Assembly: GCF_018687535.1 (NCBI RefSeq)
Contig: NZ_CP061295.1
Location: 1,674,001 to 1,738,000 of the forward strand
DNA: 64,000 nt
Reading direction: 5' to 3'
Source of the DNA: Polynucleobacter sp. MWH-S4W17
GTDB taxonomy: Bacteria; Pseudomonadota; Gammaproteobacteria; Burkholderiales; Burkholderiaceae
Shown here: positions 46,755 to 56,146 of the stretch, one piece after another
Layout: each line of letters begins with the position of its first letter
How positions within the stretch are numbered: position 1 is the stretch's first letter
Translations under genes and position numbers: made by a program
Notes under the pieces: model-generated
Told to the model about the DNA's origin: nothing
Databases searched by the model: none
What the model saw: the letters and a program-made list of their open reading frames with translations, nothing else

Positions 46755-47510
46755 ATGAATACACCCTCGCTTCCAAAACAATTTGCGCTAGACATTAGTC
46801 ACTCACCCATAGCTAGTTTAGAAAACTATCTTCCCGGGAAAGATCTTGCCTTAATTTCTGCTCTGCAAAATATTGAAAAATCTTGGGGCAAGGTCAGCCC
46901 TCAAAGCTCTGATAACCCACTCAATCAACGTTGGATTTATTGGTGGGGGCCAGAGGGTTCAGGTCGCACCCACCTACTCAACGCCATTGAAAATGCAGCC
47001 AAGCGTGCTGGTTTGTTATACATTACCCTCTCTCCCCTCGAGCCTACTGCTTGGGTTCGCTTAGAAGAAAAGATGAATGTAATGACTGAAAGTGATACCC
47101 CCTCAGTCATTACCGTTGATGATGTTGACCAGCTAGATGATCGTCTTGTTGGCTCCCTATTTCGGATCCTGAATGGCGTACAAGCAAGCAAAGCGATTCA
47201 TATTTTTATGGCCGGAAACGCGGCTCCAGCCAATCTCAAGCTTCGAGAAGACCTGCGAACCCGTCTGGGCTGGGGCTTGATCTTTCAAACGCAGCTTTTG
47301 GATGATGATGAGAAAATACAAGCTCTAGAGGAAGCAGCCAAAGAGCGAGGGCTTGTTTTATCCCCCGATGTGTTGCCTTGGCTGTTAAGTCGTTTTTATC
47401 GAGATATGCCCAGCCTGATGGCATTGATGGATGCTTTAGACGCTTACTCCCTTGAAACAAAACGTGCTGTAACCTTACCCCTTGTTCGCGAGCTCTTGCA
47501 GCCCAAATAA
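46755..47510 (+). CDS. hda: DnaA-related regulator Hda
   Basis: A 251-residue AAA+ protein related to DnaA domain III. With the DNA-bound sliding clamp, Hda promotes hydrolysis of DnaA-ATP and prevents re-initiation. The start carries a clamp-binding-like QFALDI motif near residue 8; the P-loop region reads GPEGSGRTHLL (Lys of the Walker A replaced by Arg, as in some Hda proteins), followed by the VITVDDVDQLDD Walker B. The ATG at 46755 avoids a 40-base overlap with perM. Conserved position after perM in Burkholderiales. Confidence 0.88.
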   Translation: MNTPSLPKQFALDISHSPIASLENYLPGKDLALISALQNIEKSWGKVSPQSSDNPLNQRWIYWWGPEGSGRTHLLNAIENAAKRAGLLYITLSPLEPTAWVRLEEKMNVMTESDTPSVITVDDVDQLDDRLVGSLFRILNGVQASKAIHIFMAGNAAPANLKLREDLRTRLGWGLIFQTQLLDDDEKIQALEEAAKERGLVLSPDVLPWLLSRFYRDMPSLMALMDALDAYSLETKRAVTLPLVRELLQPK

Positions 47511-47528
47511 TTTATTAAATATCAATTC

Positions 47529-48209
47529 GTGACTCAGCTAGCCCTTTTCGATTTAGACCACACCCTTTTGCCTTGCGACAGCGATTACGAATGGGGCCAA
47601 TTTTTGGCTCGCATTGGTGCTGTAGACAGCGAATACTATGCACGACAAAACGAACGCTTTTATCAAGACTACAAAGAAGGCAAGCTAGATATTCATGAGT
47701 TTTTGCGTTTTGCCCTTAAGCCACTCTCAGAACATTCTCGCGCGCAACTCAAAGAGTGGCACGACGCGTTTATGAAAGAAGTTATTAACGGTCAACTCCG
47801 ACAACAAGCAATCGATCTAGTAAAACGCCACCAGGATGCTGGCGACCTTTGCTGCGTGATTACTGCCACTAACAGCTTTGTGACACGCCCTATCGTCGAA
47901 AGCTTTGGCATCGAGCATCTGATTGCTACGGAGCCTGCTACTGCAGATAATCATCCATTGGCTAACTACACTGGTGAAGTCAAAGGCATTCCCAATTTCC
48001 GCGAAGGCAAAATTCAAAATCTACACGACTGGTTAGCATCGCAAAAACTGTCTTTAGATACTTTGCCTTATAGTTATTTTTATTCCGACTCGATGAACGA
48101 TCTTCCTTTACTCGAAAAAGTCAGTCATCCAGTTGCCACCAATCCAGATGATCGTCTTCGCAACGAAGCTAAGCAGCGCAACTGGCCCATTCTTGAATTG
48201 TTTGCATGA
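47529..48209 (+). CDS. HAD-IB family phosphatase
   Basis: A 226-residue HAD-superfamily hydrolase of subfamily IB, the SerB-like group. Motif I is LFDLDHTLLPCDSD with both catalytic Asp, motif II is VITATN, and motif IV is FYSDSMNDLPLL. Likely a small-molecule phosphatase; phosphoserine or a histidinol-phosphate-like substrate cannot be told apart here. The GTG start is the only one that preserves motif I spacing. Its TGA overlaps the ATG of pcnB (ATGA at 48206-48209). Confidence 0.86.
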   Translation: MTQLALFDLDHTLLPCDSDYEWGQFLARIGAVDSEYYARQNERFYQDYKEGKLDIHEFLRFALKPLSEHSRAQLKEWHDAFMKEVINGQLRQQAIDLVKRHQDAGDLCCVITATNSFVTRPIVESFGIEHLIATEPATADNHPLANYTGEVKGIPNFREGKIQNLHDWLASQKLSLDTLPYSYFYSDSMNDLPLLEKVSHPVATNPDDRLRNEAKQRNWPILELFA

Positions 48210-49606
48210 TCACTAAATTTATTAAACGTATTTTGCGGCGTGACCCGATGGTCAAGCATACACAGGCCAACAATACCGGCGCCCCAAAGCGTATCCCTAA
48301 AAAAGCACATCGAATTGATCCGCATTTGCTTTCTAAGAACGCAGTTAAGGTAACGCACACATTACAACAAGCAGGTTATGAGGCATTTATTGTCGGCGGC
48401 GCAGTCAGAGATCTTGCTCTCGGTATCAGCCCAAAAGATTTTGACGTGGCAACCAATGCAACACCAGATCAAGTACAAAGACTCTTTCGCAAAGCGCGCC
48501 TAATTGGTCGCCGCTTTCAAATAGTGCACGTAACTTTTTTTGGTAAAGGCCATCCTGAAATCATCGAGGTATCAACCTTCAGAGCCTTATTAGATAACGC
48601 CGGAGATCACGTAGCTGAAAGCGGCCGAATTCTGCGCGATAACGTATGGGGTTCGCAAGGTGAGGATGCTGCAAGACGTGACTTCACAATCAATGCGATG
48701 TATTACGACCCTTCATCAGAAACTGTGCTCGATTATCACGGCGGGATGGCCGACATGCAAAAGAAAACTTTGCGCATGATTGGTGACCCAGCAAAGCGCT
48801 ATCGCGAAGATCCGGTCCGCATGCTCCGCGCAGTTCGCTTCGCAGCCAAGACTGGCTTTACATTAGATGGTGCTACACGCGCGCCCATAGCTAAGCTAGG
48901 CAAATTATTAAACGACGTCCCCTCTGCGAGACTTTTTGATGAAATTTTGAAGCTCTTGATGTCTGGCTATTCCTGGGCAGCAATTCAAGGCCTCAAAGAT
49001 GCGGGATTGCATCATGGCCTGCTCCCGCTCCTAGACCATATTCTGGATACAGGCGCAGACTCTAAGGGGGCCAATGATTTTGTAAAGCTAGCTTTGGCCA
49101 ATACTGACGAACGCATTCAATCCGGTAAAAGTGTTTCTGCTGGATTTTTATTTGCCACCCTGCTCTGGCCTGATCTACTAAAGAATTGGAAAGCCAACTC
49201 TGCTAAAGGGATGGCTAATATTCCTGCCTTGCATGATGCGATGGACGACACCATTGCCACTCAAAGTAGCGGTATGACGATTCAACGACGCTTCGAAAGC
49301 GATATGCGCGAAATTTGGTCGATGCAGCCTCGCTTTGAGAGACGCGTGGGGCGCTACCCTTATCGCCTCATCGAATCCCCACGTTTTAGAGCGGGTTATG
49401 ACTTTATGTTGCTCCGCTGCGCTACAGGCGAATTAAACCCAGCAATCGGGCAATGGTGGACAGACTTCATTGCAACCGACGTCACAGGGCAAGATGAGCT
49501 AATGGCTAGCGTCAAAAATGAATCCGGCAACAGTCCAAGCCCTGCCAAAAGACGACGCCGCAGAAGGCCAAAAGCGGCAGTGCCCCCAGAGAGTGCAGCA
49601 AGCTAA
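48206..49606 (+). CDS. pcnB: Poly(A) polymerase I
   Basis: Adds poly(A) tails that mark RNAs for decay. The 466-residue class II nucleotidyltransferase has the GGAVRDLALG motif near residue 64 and DFDVATNA with the catalytic Asp pair near 78, plus RRDFTINAMYYD, and the poly(A)-polymerase type arginine-rich C-terminal tail (RRRRRRPKAA). CCA-adding enzymes share the core, but this tail and the LIGRRFQIVHV segment favour PcnB. It is coupled to the HAD gene by four bases. Confidence 0.9.
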   Translation: MITKFIKRILRRDPMVKHTQANNTGAPKRIPKKAHRIDPHLLSKNAVKVTHTLQQAGYEAFIVGGAVRDLALGISPKDFDVATNATPDQVQRLFRKARLIGRRFQIVHVTFFGKGHPEIIEVSTFRALLDNAGDHVAESGRILRDNVWGSQGEDAARRDFTINAMYYDPSSETVLDYHGGMADMQKKTLRMIGDPAKRYREDPVRMLRAVRFAAKTGFTLDGATRAPIAKLGKLLNDVPSARLFDEILKLLMSGYSWAAIQGLKDAGLHHGLLPLLDHILDTGADSKGANDFVKLALANTDERIQSGKSVSAGFLFATLLWPDLLKNWKANSAKGMANIPALHDAMDDTIATQSSGMTIQRRFESDMREIWSMQPRFERRVGRYPYRLIESPRFRAGYDFMLLRCATGELNPAIGQWWTDFIATDVTGQDELMASVKNESGNSPSPAKRRRRRRPKAAVPPESAAS

Positions 49607-49658
49607 GCAGACTTAGAGAAATTTCAGTAAAGTAGTTTCATCTCTAGTTTGGAAACCT

Positions 49659-50186
49659 ATGGCACGGGCATATATCGGATTTGGCGGCAACATCGGTGAC
49701 ACGCGTCAGCTTATTACTGATGCCATTGTTTGCCTGGCATTGCGGTCCGAACTGCAAATCTTGGCAAAAAGCTGTTTTTATCAAAGCGCGCCTGTTGAGG
49801 CTACAGGCGGTGACTACATTAATGCCGTCATTGAAGTCGAAACCGAGTTAAGCCCCTACGGCTTATTACATGTTTGCCAAACCATTGAACAAGAGTTTGG
49901 TCGTGAGCGCCCCTATGCAAATGCCCCTCGCACTCTTGACCTAGACATCCTTTCTTTTGAAGGGGTTACTCAAAGCGAAACAGAATTGATGCTGCCGCAC
50001 CCTAGAATTATCGAGCGCTCATTTGTGCTCTTACCCCTTCTAGAAATCGCTCCCGATATCTTTTTACCCAACTGGGGTGAGCTGAAGACCTACTTGCCCA
50101 ATGTGGCACACCAAAGAATTGAAAAACTACCCTGCAGGAACTGTAATTGCGGGGAAAAAGACGTTTATAGCCAAACAGCGCATTAA
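49659..50186 (+). CDS. folK: 2-amino-4-hydroxy-6-hydroxymethyldihydropteridine pyrophosphokinase
   Basis: Folate pathway kinase. The 175-residue protein has GFGGNIGDTRQLI at the start (usually G-SN-GD), YQSAPVEA, FGRERPYANAPRTLDLDIL with the family signature, and LPHPRIIERSFVLLPL. Length is a little over the E. coli form because of a C-terminal extension with a CxxCxC-like CRNCNC cluster near residue 163, whose role is unknown. It ends 17 bases before panB. Confidence 0.93.
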   Translation: MARAYIGFGGNIGDTRQLITDAIVCLALRSELQILAKSCFYQSAPVEATGGDYINAVIEVETELSPYGLLHVCQTIEQEFGRERPYANAPRTLDLDILSFEGVTQSETELMLPHPRIIERSFVLLPLLEIAPDIFLPNWGELKTYLPNVAHQRIEKLPCRNCNCGEKDVYSQTAH

Positions 50187-50191
50187 TTCAT

Positions 50192-50197
50192 TAAACT
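50192..50197 (+). promoter_or_regulatory. Putative panB -10 hexamer
   Basis: TAAACT, 6 bases before the panB ATG and just after the folK stop. It is a weak match to consensus; read-through from folK is also possible. Confidence 0.3.
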
Positions 50198-50203
50198 CTC
50201 GCC

Positions 50204-51019
50204 ATGGGTTACTTACAAGGCGATAAGCCAATCACAATTACTAAGCTCCTCGCAATGCATGCTGAGGGTGAAAAAATTGCCATGCTCACAGCATACGACT
50301 CAACTATGTCAGCCCTTCTCAATCGCTGCGCTGTTGAAACGATCTTGATTGGTGACTCTCTTGGGAATGTCGTTCAAGGACACTCCAGCACTACGCCAGT
50401 GACCATTAAACAAATGGCGTATCACACCGAATGTGTAGCCCGTGCTAATACCCATGCATTTATCATTGCCGATTTACCCTTTGCTAGTTATGGCGATCCT
50501 ATCCAGGCTTTAGATTCAGCGGCAACACTCATGCGTGTAGGTGCCGATATGGTGAAGTTGGAAGGCGGCGATTGGCAAGTAGACATCATTCGATATTTGG
50601 TTGAACGCAGTGTTCCTGTTTGTGCTCACTTAGGATTGCTACCTCAATCAGTTCATGTCTTGGGCGGCTACAAAGTGCAGGGCAAATCTAAAGATGCGGC
50701 CAGCGTCATGCTTGAGCAAGCACTTGCCTGCCAAGAAGCTGGGGCGCAAATGGTAGTGTTGGAAGCAATTCCCTCTTCATTGGGTAAAAAGATTACTGCC
50801 GAGCTTCATATTCCCACTATCGGAATTGGTGCTGGTCCAGATTGCTCCGGTCAGGTATTGGTTCTACAGGATATGTTGGGCATCAGCCCAGGTAAGCCAC
50901 CGAAGTTTGTCAAAAACTTTATGGATGGTCATCACTCCGTTGAAGCCGCCATCAAGGCTTATGTGCGCGAAGTGAAGTCCGGGAAGTTCCCCGGACCCGA
51001 GCATGGCTTCGCTGGCTAA
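50204..51019 (+). CDS. panB: Ketopantoate hydroxymethyltransferase
   Basis: First committed step of pantothenate synthesis: transfers a hydroxymethyl group from methylene-THF to alpha-ketoisovalerate. The 271-residue protein has [26 protein letters not shown] near residue 45 with the metal-binding Asp, KLEGG near 118, [20 protein letters not shown] and [14 protein letters not shown]. Normal length. No panC follows; the pathway continues in CoaBC at 29.6 kb. A small hairpin (51011-51027) lies between its end and dnaJ. Confidence 0.96.
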   Translation: MGYLQGDKPITITKLLAMHAEGEKIAMLTAYDSTMSALLNRCAVETILIGDSLGNVVQGHSSTTPVTIKQMAYHTECVARANTHAFIIADLPFASYGDPIQALDSAATLMRVGADMVKLEGGDWQVDIIRYLVERSVPVCAHLGLLPQSVHVLGGYKVQGKSKDAASVMLEQALACQEAGAQMVVLEAIPSSLGKKITAELHIPTIGIGAGPDCSGQVLVLQDMLGISPGKPPKFVKNFMDGHHSVEAAIKAYVREVKSGKFPGPEHGFAG

Positions 51020-51045
51020 TTGCCAGCTTGCCTACCCACTAGTTA

Positions 51046-52182
51046 CTAGCTAAAGAAACTCTTTACACCATCAAACCAACCCTTTTGTTGGGGGCTATGT
51101 TTGTCGCCAGCAGATTTGAGACTGTCATCAAACTGCTGCAACAATTTCTTTTGCTCATCAGTGAGCTTCACCGGCGTCTCTACCAGAACGTGAACAAAAA
51201 GATCGCCCACCATGGTTGAGCGCAATCCTTTGATGCCTTTATTACGCAAGCGGAAAGTCTTACCAGTCTGAGTTCCCTCAGGAATTGGAAACTCGACGCG
51301 CCCAGAGAGTGTTGGCACTTCGATTTCACCACCGATTGTGGCTGTCGCAAAAGAGATTGGCATTTGCACGTGCAAATCACTACCATCACGCTCAAAGACT
51401 TTATGCGGCTTAACACGTACCTCTACATAAAGATCGCCGGATGGCCCACCATTGACACCTGGTTCACCGTTACCCACTGAGCGGACGCGCATTCCATCGT
51501 CAATGCCTGCCGGTATTTTGATCTCAAGTGTTTTTTGTTCTTTGTGTTTTCCACTGCCGTGGCAAGTTTTGCATGGCTTAGGAATGTACTCGCCAGTGCC
51601 GCGGCACTTAGGGCAAGTTTGCTGCATGGAGAAGAAACCTTGTTGTACGCGTACCTGACCATGACCATTACAGGTTGTGCATGTCTCAGCCTTGGATCCC
51701 GGCTCTGCGCCGGTGCCATGACAGGGTTTGCAATTACTCCAACTAGGTACACGAATTTGAGTTGTATAACCTTCGGCAGCCTGCTCAAGCGTAATGTCCA
51801 TGTTGTAGCGTAAATCTGCGCCTTTATAGACTTGAGGGCCAGAATGACGGCCGCCGCCTTGACCGAAGATATCCCCAAAGATATCCCCAAACGCATCAGA
51901 AAATCCACCGCCGCCGAAACCGCCGCCGCCAAATCCGCCACCCATAGATGGATCTACGCCAGCATGACCATATTGGTCGTAAGCTGCGCGCTTATTGGGG
52001 TCAGTTAAGGTTTCGTAAGCTTCTTTAACTTCTTTAAATTGGGCTTCAGCCGTTTTGCTATCGGGATTGCGATCAGGGTGATGTTTCATCGCCATCTTGC
52101 GATAAGCCTTTTTCAGCTCATCGTCACTGGCACCTTTAGCTACACCAAGCACTTCATAAAAATCGCGTTTACTTTTAGGCAC
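51046..52182 (-). CDS. dnaJ: Chaperone DnaJ
   Basis: Co-chaperone that delivers substrates to DnaK and stimulates its ATPase. The 378-residue type I DnaJ has a J domain with HHPD near residue 34, a Gly/Phe-rich linker ([14 protein letters not shown]) near 75-95, four zinc-binding CxxCxGxG repeats ([32 protein letters not shown]) near 150-210 and a C-terminal substrate domain. The start is GTG with AGAGGA 8 bases upstream. It follows dnaK after 100 bases that hold a strong hairpin. Confidence 0.97.
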   Translation of the reverse strand: MPKSKRDFYEVLGVAKGASDDELKKAYRKMAMKHHPDRNPDSKTAEAQFKEVKEAYETLTDPNKRAAYDQYGHAGVDPSMGGGFGGGGFGGGGFSDAFGDIFGDIFGQGGGRHSGPQVYKGADLRYNMDITLEQAAEGYTTQIRVPSWSNCKPCHGTGAEPGSKAETCTTCNGHGQVRVQQGFFSMQQTCPKCRGTGEYIPKPCKTCHGSGKHKEQKTLEIKIPAGIDDGMRVRSVGNGEPGVNGGPSGDLYVEVRVKPHKVFERDGSDLHVQMPISFATATIGGEIEVPTLSGRVEFPIPEGTQTGKTFRLRNKGIKGLRSTMVGDLFVHVLVETPVKLTDEQKKLLQQFDDSLKSAGDKHSPQQKGWFDGVKSFFS

Positions 52183-52211
52183 GGCCTATTCCTCTCAACA
52201 ACCTGAATGAC

Positions 52212-52236
52212 ACAAGTCGGCACGAGGCCGACTTGT
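52212..52236 (-). promoter_or_regulatory. Hairpin in the dnaK-dnaJ gap
   Basis: ACAAGTCGGC and GCCGACTTGT form a perfect 10-bp stem with a 5-base loop. Read in the direction of dnaK-dnaJ transcription the stem is followed by GTCATTC, not a T-run, so it is not a standard terminator. It may stop some transcripts, block 3'-5' decay or be a processing site, lowering DnaJ relative to DnaK. Confidence 0.6.
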
Positions 52237-52282
52237 TATTTAAGTACATCAAAACTACGTTAATGAATGTCTGATTACAGAA

Positions 52283-54220
52283 TTACTTCTTGTCATCAAC
52301 CTCTTTAAAGTCAGCGTCAACAACATCTGCATCAGGGGCAGCGCCAGGGGCTGCGCCACCAGGAGCTGCGCCAGGTGCGGCACCACCAGCTTTAGCTTGC
52401 TCAGCCGCCATAACTTTTTCGCCTAACTTCTGACTTGCTTTACCTAAAGCCTCAGTTTTAGCTTCAATAACCTCTTTGTCGCTACCTTTAATAGCTTCGT
52501 CCAAGTCTTTTAAGGCTGCTTCAATCGCTTCTTTTTCGGAAGCCTCTAAGCTAGCACCATGCTCCTCCAAAGCCTTCTTGGTTGAGTGAGCCAAGGCATC
52601 TGCAGTATTGCGAGCAGTTACCAACTCAAGCGCTTTCTTATCTTCAGCAGCATTGGCTTCAGCATCCTTCACCATGCGTTGAATTTCTTCTTCAGTCAAA
52701 CCAGAGTTTGCCTTGATGGTGATCTTGTTCTCTTTGCCAGTGGTCTTGTCTTTTGCTGTTACATGCAAAATACCGTTAGCATCGATGTCAAAAGTCACTT
52801 CAATTTGTGGCATACCGCGTTGCGCAGGAGCAATACCCTCAAGGTTAAATTCCCCTAGCAACTTGTTTGCAGCAGCCATCTCGCGCTCACCTTGGAAGCA
52901 CTTAATGGTTACAGCAGGCTGATTGTCTTCTGCAGTGGAGTAAACCTGTGAATGCTTGGTAGGGATCGTGGTGTTCTTAGGAATCATCTTGGTCATGACG
53001 CCACCAAGAGTTTCGATACCCAATGACAATGGGGTAACGTCCAAGAGCAATACGTCCTTACGATCGCCAGACAATACAGAACCCTGAATAGCGGCGCCAA
53101 CAGCAACGGCTTCATCTGGGTTAACGTCTTTGCGGGGTTCTTTACCAAAGATTTCTTTTACTTTGTCTTGAACCGCAGGCATACGGGTTTGACCGCCGAC
53201 TAAAATCACGTCGTCAATGTCAGCCACGTTTACACCAGCGTCTTTAATGGCAGTTAAGCAAGGACCAGCTGTACGGCTGATCAACTCTTCAACCAAAGAC
53301 TCCAACTTGGCACGAGTCAACTTCAAGTTCAAGTGCTTAGGACCGCTAGCGTCAGCTGTTACGTATGGCAAATTGATTTCAGTTTGCTGTGCAGATGACA
53401 ATTCGATCTTGGCTTTTTCAGCGGCGTCTTTCAAGCGTTGCAATGCCAATACGTCTTTGCTCAAATCAACGCCTTGTTCTTTCTTGAACTCAGCAATGAT
53501 CCAATCAATGATGCGTTGGTCAAAGTCTTCGCCACCCAAGAAGGTGTCGCCGTTAGTGGAGAGCACTTCAAACTGCTTCTCACCGTCAACGTTAGCAATC
53601 TCAATAATGGATACGTCGAATGTACCGCCGCCCAAGTCATACACAGCGATCTTGCGATCCACTTTATCTTGCTTGTCCAAGCCAAATGCTAATGCAGCAG
53701 CAGTTGGCTCGTTAATGATGCGCTTCACATCTAAACCAGCAATACGGCCAGCATCTTTAGTTGCCTGACGTTGACTATCATTAAAGTAAGCAGGAACAGT
53801 AATCACCGCTTCAGTCACTTCTTCACCGAGGTAGTCTTCTGCAGTTTTCTTCATCTTGCGCAAGATTTCAGCAGACACTTGTTGTGGCGCCATTTTCTTG
53901 TCGCGTGCTGATACCCAGGCATCGCCGTTATCAGCGGCAATAATTGAATAAGGCATCAAGCCGATGTCTTTTTGCACTTCAGGATCGGTAAATTTACGGC
54001 CCATCAAACGCTTCACTGCGTAGATGGTATTTTTAGGATTTGTCACTGACTGACGTTTTGCTGGTGCACCAACCAATACTTCGCCATCTTCAACGTAAGC
54101 GATGATGGATGGAGTTGTGCGACCGCCTTCAGCGTTCTCGACAACTTTAGGTGCATTGTTTTCAACGACTGAAACGCATGAATTCGTGGTTCCTAAGTCG
54201 ATTCCGATAATCTTTCCCAT
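52283..54220 (-). CDS. dnaK: Chaperone DnaK (Hsp70)
   Basis: ATP-driven Hsp70 chaperone. The 645-residue protein has the three Hsp70 signatures: [11 protein letters not shown] at the start, [13 protein letters not shown] near residue 195 and [14 protein letters not shown] near 340, then the [14 protein letters not shown] linker region and a helical lid. The end is a Gly/Ala/Pro repeat ([11 protein letters not shown]) and an acidic tail. GGAG stands 7 bases before the ATG. It has its own sigma-32 promoter (54277-54304) and is separated from grpE by a terminator. Confidence 0.98.
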   Translation of the reverse strand: MGKIIGIDLGTTNSCVSVVENNAPKVVENAEGGRTTPSIIAYVEDGEVLVGAPAKRQSVTNPKNTIYAVKRLMGRKFTDPEVQKDIGLMPYSIIAADNGDAWVSARDKKMAPQQVSAEILRKMKKTAEDYLGEEVTEAVITVPAYFNDSQRQATKDAGRIAGLDVKRIINEPTAAALAFGLDKQDKVDRKIAVYDLGGGTFDVSIIEIANVDGEKQFEVLSTNGDTFLGGEDFDQRIIDWIIAEFKKEQGVDLSKDVLALQRLKDAAEKAKIELSSAQQTEINLPYVTADASGPKHLNLKLTRAKLESLVEELISRTAGPCLTAIKDAGVNVADIDDVILVGGQTRMPAVQDKVKEIFGKEPRKDVNPDEAVAVGAAIQGSVLSGDRKDVLLLDVTPLSLGIETLGGVMTKMIPKNTTIPTKHSQVYSTAEDNQPAVTIKCFQGEREMAAANKLLGEFNLEGIAPAQRGMPQIEVTFDIDANGILHVTAKDKTTGKENKITIKANSGLTEEEIQRMVKDAEANAAEDKKALELVTARNTADALAHSTKKALEEHGASLEASEKEAIEAALKDLDEAIKGSDKEVIEAKTEALGKASQKLGEKVMAAEQAKAGGAAPGAAPGGAAPGAAPDADVVDADFKEVDDKK

Positions 54221-54276
54221 AATTGCTCCAAAAAATTAAATTGTTTGTTGTACTGATAAATATTTCGATACCCAGT

Positions 54277-54304
54277 AAATGGGGTCTAAAAAAGGGATTT
54301 CAAG
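54277..54304 (-). promoter_or_regulatory. Sigma-32 heat-shock promoter of dnaK
   Basis: Read leftward: CTTGAAA (54304-54298), a 13-base spacer and CCCCATTT (54284-54277), an essentially perfect match to the RpoH consensus CTTGAAA-N11-16-CCCCATnT. The predicted start near 54270 gives a leader of about 50 bases. No CIRCE element is seen nearby. Confidence 0.92.
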
Positions 54305-54309
54305 GGGAT

Positions 54310-54341
54310 AAAGAGCAAAAAAGGCAGAAATCTGCCTTTTT
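54310..54341 (-). terminator. Terminator between grpE and dnaK
   Basis: AAAAAGGCAG pairs with CTGCCTTTTT over a 4-base loop; read leftward it ends in a T-run. It separates grpE from the dnaK promoter. On the plus strand it is also followed by Ts. Confidence 0.85.
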
Positions 54342-54385
54342 CTACCTTTTTTATGCCTTTTTTAGGGTTTTAGCCCTTATTTAGC

Positions 54386-54934
54386 TTATTTTGGGGCGCT
54401 GACCATCACTAAAGCAGGTCTGAGAACCCTATCAGCAACGGTATAGCCCCGTTGCAATACAGAAACCACCGTATTGGACTCCTGCTCGGAGGGTACCGAA
54501 GCAATTGCCTGATGGTGATGCGGGTCAAACTTGTCCCCAACCGCAGGATTAATTTCTGTCATGCGGCCTTTTTCAAAGGCAGATAGTAGCTGCTTAAGAG
54601 TAATTTCCAACCCCTCTTTGAAGGCTTTGGCATCACCAGCATCAGTACCTAATGCAGCATAAAGACTGTCAGTCACGGGCACCAAATGCTCTGCAAAACT
54701 TTCAATCGCAAATTTATGTGCCTTCGCAATATCTTCCACAGCACGACGACGAATATTTTCTCCTTCCGCCTTAGCGCGCAAGAAGTTGTCTTGCAACTCA
54801 CTAATCTTTTGATTGAGTTCGGCAATTTCCTGTTCAGGCGTTTTTACAGACGGAATTTCAGCTGCAGTTTCGCTAACTGGCTCTGTTGCAGGATTCTCTT
54901 GCTCTGGGGATGGGTGTTGGTTTTCTTGTGTCAT
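54386..54934 (-). CDS. grpE: Nucleotide exchange factor GrpE
   Basis: Releases ADP from DnaK. The 182-residue protein has an acidic, disordered N-terminus (residues 1-35), a long coiled coil ([29 protein letters not shown], a landmark only) and a C-terminal beta domain with [19 protein letters not shown] and [10 protein letters not shown]. Length is normal. It has its own sigma-32 promoter that overlaps the end of hemH and its own terminator, so it need not be co-transcribed with dnaK. Confidence 0.95.
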   Translation of the reverse strand: MTQENQHPSPEQENPATEPVSETAAEIPSVKTPEQEIAELNQKISELQDNFLRAKAEGENIRRRAVEDIAKAHKFAIESFAEHLVPVTDSLYAALGTDAGDAKAFKEGLEITLKQLLSAFEKGRMTEINPAVGDKFDPHHHQAIASVPSEQESNTVVSVLQRGYTVADRVLRPALVMVSAPK

Positions 54935-54977
54935 GGACGCTATTTTACTTTTCTATAGAGATGGTTCTTACTTTGCA

Positions 54978-55005
54978 ATATGGGGCTGATTGTTGCAATT
55001 TCAAG
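54978..55005 (-). promoter_or_regulatory. Sigma-32 heat-shock promoter of grpE
   Basis: Read leftward: CTTGAAA (55005-54999), 13-base spacer, CCCCATAT (54985-54978). The -35 element spans the hemH stop codon (55003-55001). Predicted start near 54971 gives a leader of about 37 bases. Confidence 0.9.
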
Positions 55006-56095
55006 ACTTCATTCTTTCAGCCAGCTCAGCCCTTTCATTGCGCTTCGCTAATTCAGCATCAGACTCCACGCCTAAAGACCAGCCTTGAAGATGATGATGG
55101 GCAATATCGCTCAGAGCCTCTATCCACTTGGGGCTACTGTTCAGACAGGGAATGTAGCGATAGTCTTTACCGCCATGCTCTAGGAAGATTTCGCGGGCTT
55201 CCATGGCGATCTCTTCTAGTGTTTCTAGGCAATCTGCCGGAAATCCAGGGCAAAAAATATCGATGCGCTGACAACCTTCTTTAGCCAACTTTTCAATTGT
55301 TGGGGCTGTATAGGGCTTTAACCATTCCGCCTTACCAAAGCGCGACTGGAAGGTCACAATATATTGTCCAGACTCTAAACCCAGAGACTCGCCCAGCAAG
55401 CGACCTGTTTTCAGACACTCGCAATGATAGGGGTCACCCTTCATTAAATTACGCTTTGGCAAACCATGGAAAGACATTACAAAACGATCGCCTTTTGCAA
55501 AATCTGGACGGCCATCTTTATCCCAGCTCGATAACACTTGATCACGCAATGCGGCAATATAAGCAGGGTTGTCGTGATAGTGCTTTACTGAACGCAGCTC
55601 AGGTTGATCGCGCCAAGTACTCAGAACACGAAAGACTTCATCAAAGCTAGACGCCGTGGTTGTAGCGGAGTATTGAGGGTACAAAGGCAATAACAATAAA
55701 CGCTCCATACCTTGTGCCTTCAGGCTCTCCAGGACGACCTGTGTAGAGGGCTGGCCATAGCGCATTGCCAAATCCACTAAAACTGCATGGCCCTCATTGG
55801 CAAATTTCTCGCCCAATTCTTTCGCCTGCAAGCGTGAGTAATGCATTAAGGGAGAGCCTAACTTTGGCAACCAAATAGAGGCATATTTTTTCGCAGAAGC
55901 ACTACTGCGAATTGGCAAAATAATGCCATTCAAAATGCACCACCAAATAATGCGCGGAATTTCTACTACGCGTGGATCGGAAAGAAATTCTTTTAAATAG
56001 GCGCGCACTGCTTTAGATGTTGGGGCGGATGGTGTCCCCAAGTTCAAAAGCAACACTGCGGTTTTGGAAGCACGTAGATGCGGATTCGGATTCAA
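55001..56095 (-). CDS. hemH: Ferrochelatase
   Basis: Inserts iron into protoporphyrin IX, the last step of heme synthesis. The 364-residue protein has LLNLGTP near residue 16, RVVEIPRIIWW, the SFHGLPKRNL segment with the catalytic His near 205 and CPGFPADCLETLEEIAME near 285 with the acidic metal-path residues. The start is TTG at 56095, since no in-frame ATG or GTG lies upstream before stop-free sequence ends; an upstream start cannot be excluded. It lies 51 bases after hrcA. Confidence 0.94.
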   Translation of the reverse strand: MNPNPHLRASKTAVLLLNLGTPSAPTSKAVRAYLKEFLSDPRVVEIPRIIWWCILNGIILPIRSSASAKKYASIWLPKLGSPLMHYSRLQAKELGEKFANEGHAVLVDLAMRYGQPSTQVVLESLKAQGMERLLLLPLYPQYSATTTASSFDEVFRVLSTWRDQPELRSVKHYHDNPAYIAALRDQVLSSWDKDGRPDFAKGDRFVMSFHGLPKRNLMKGDPYHCECLKTGRLLGESLGLESGQYIVTFQSRFGKAEWLKPYTAPTIEKLAKEGCQRIDIFCPGFPADCLETLEEIAMEAREIFLEHGGKDYRYIPCLNSSPKWIEALSDIAHHHLQGWSLGVESDAELAKRNERAELAERMKS

Positions 56096-56146
56096 GATGT
56101 TCTGTCTCTGGTAATGAGTTTTAAAAATAAAAAGTTAGGCCTGCAC

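Noticed and set aside
51011..51027. GCTGGC/GCCAGC hairpin after panB as a terminator
   Set aside because: Only six base pairs and no T-run.
51423..51941. 172-codon open frame on the minus strand
   Set aside because: A shifted frame within dnaJ, whose zinc repeats are intact in the other frame.
53217..53768. 183-codon open frame on the plus strand
   Set aside because: Antisense to dnaK; long antisense frames are common opposite highly conserved, codon-biased genes.
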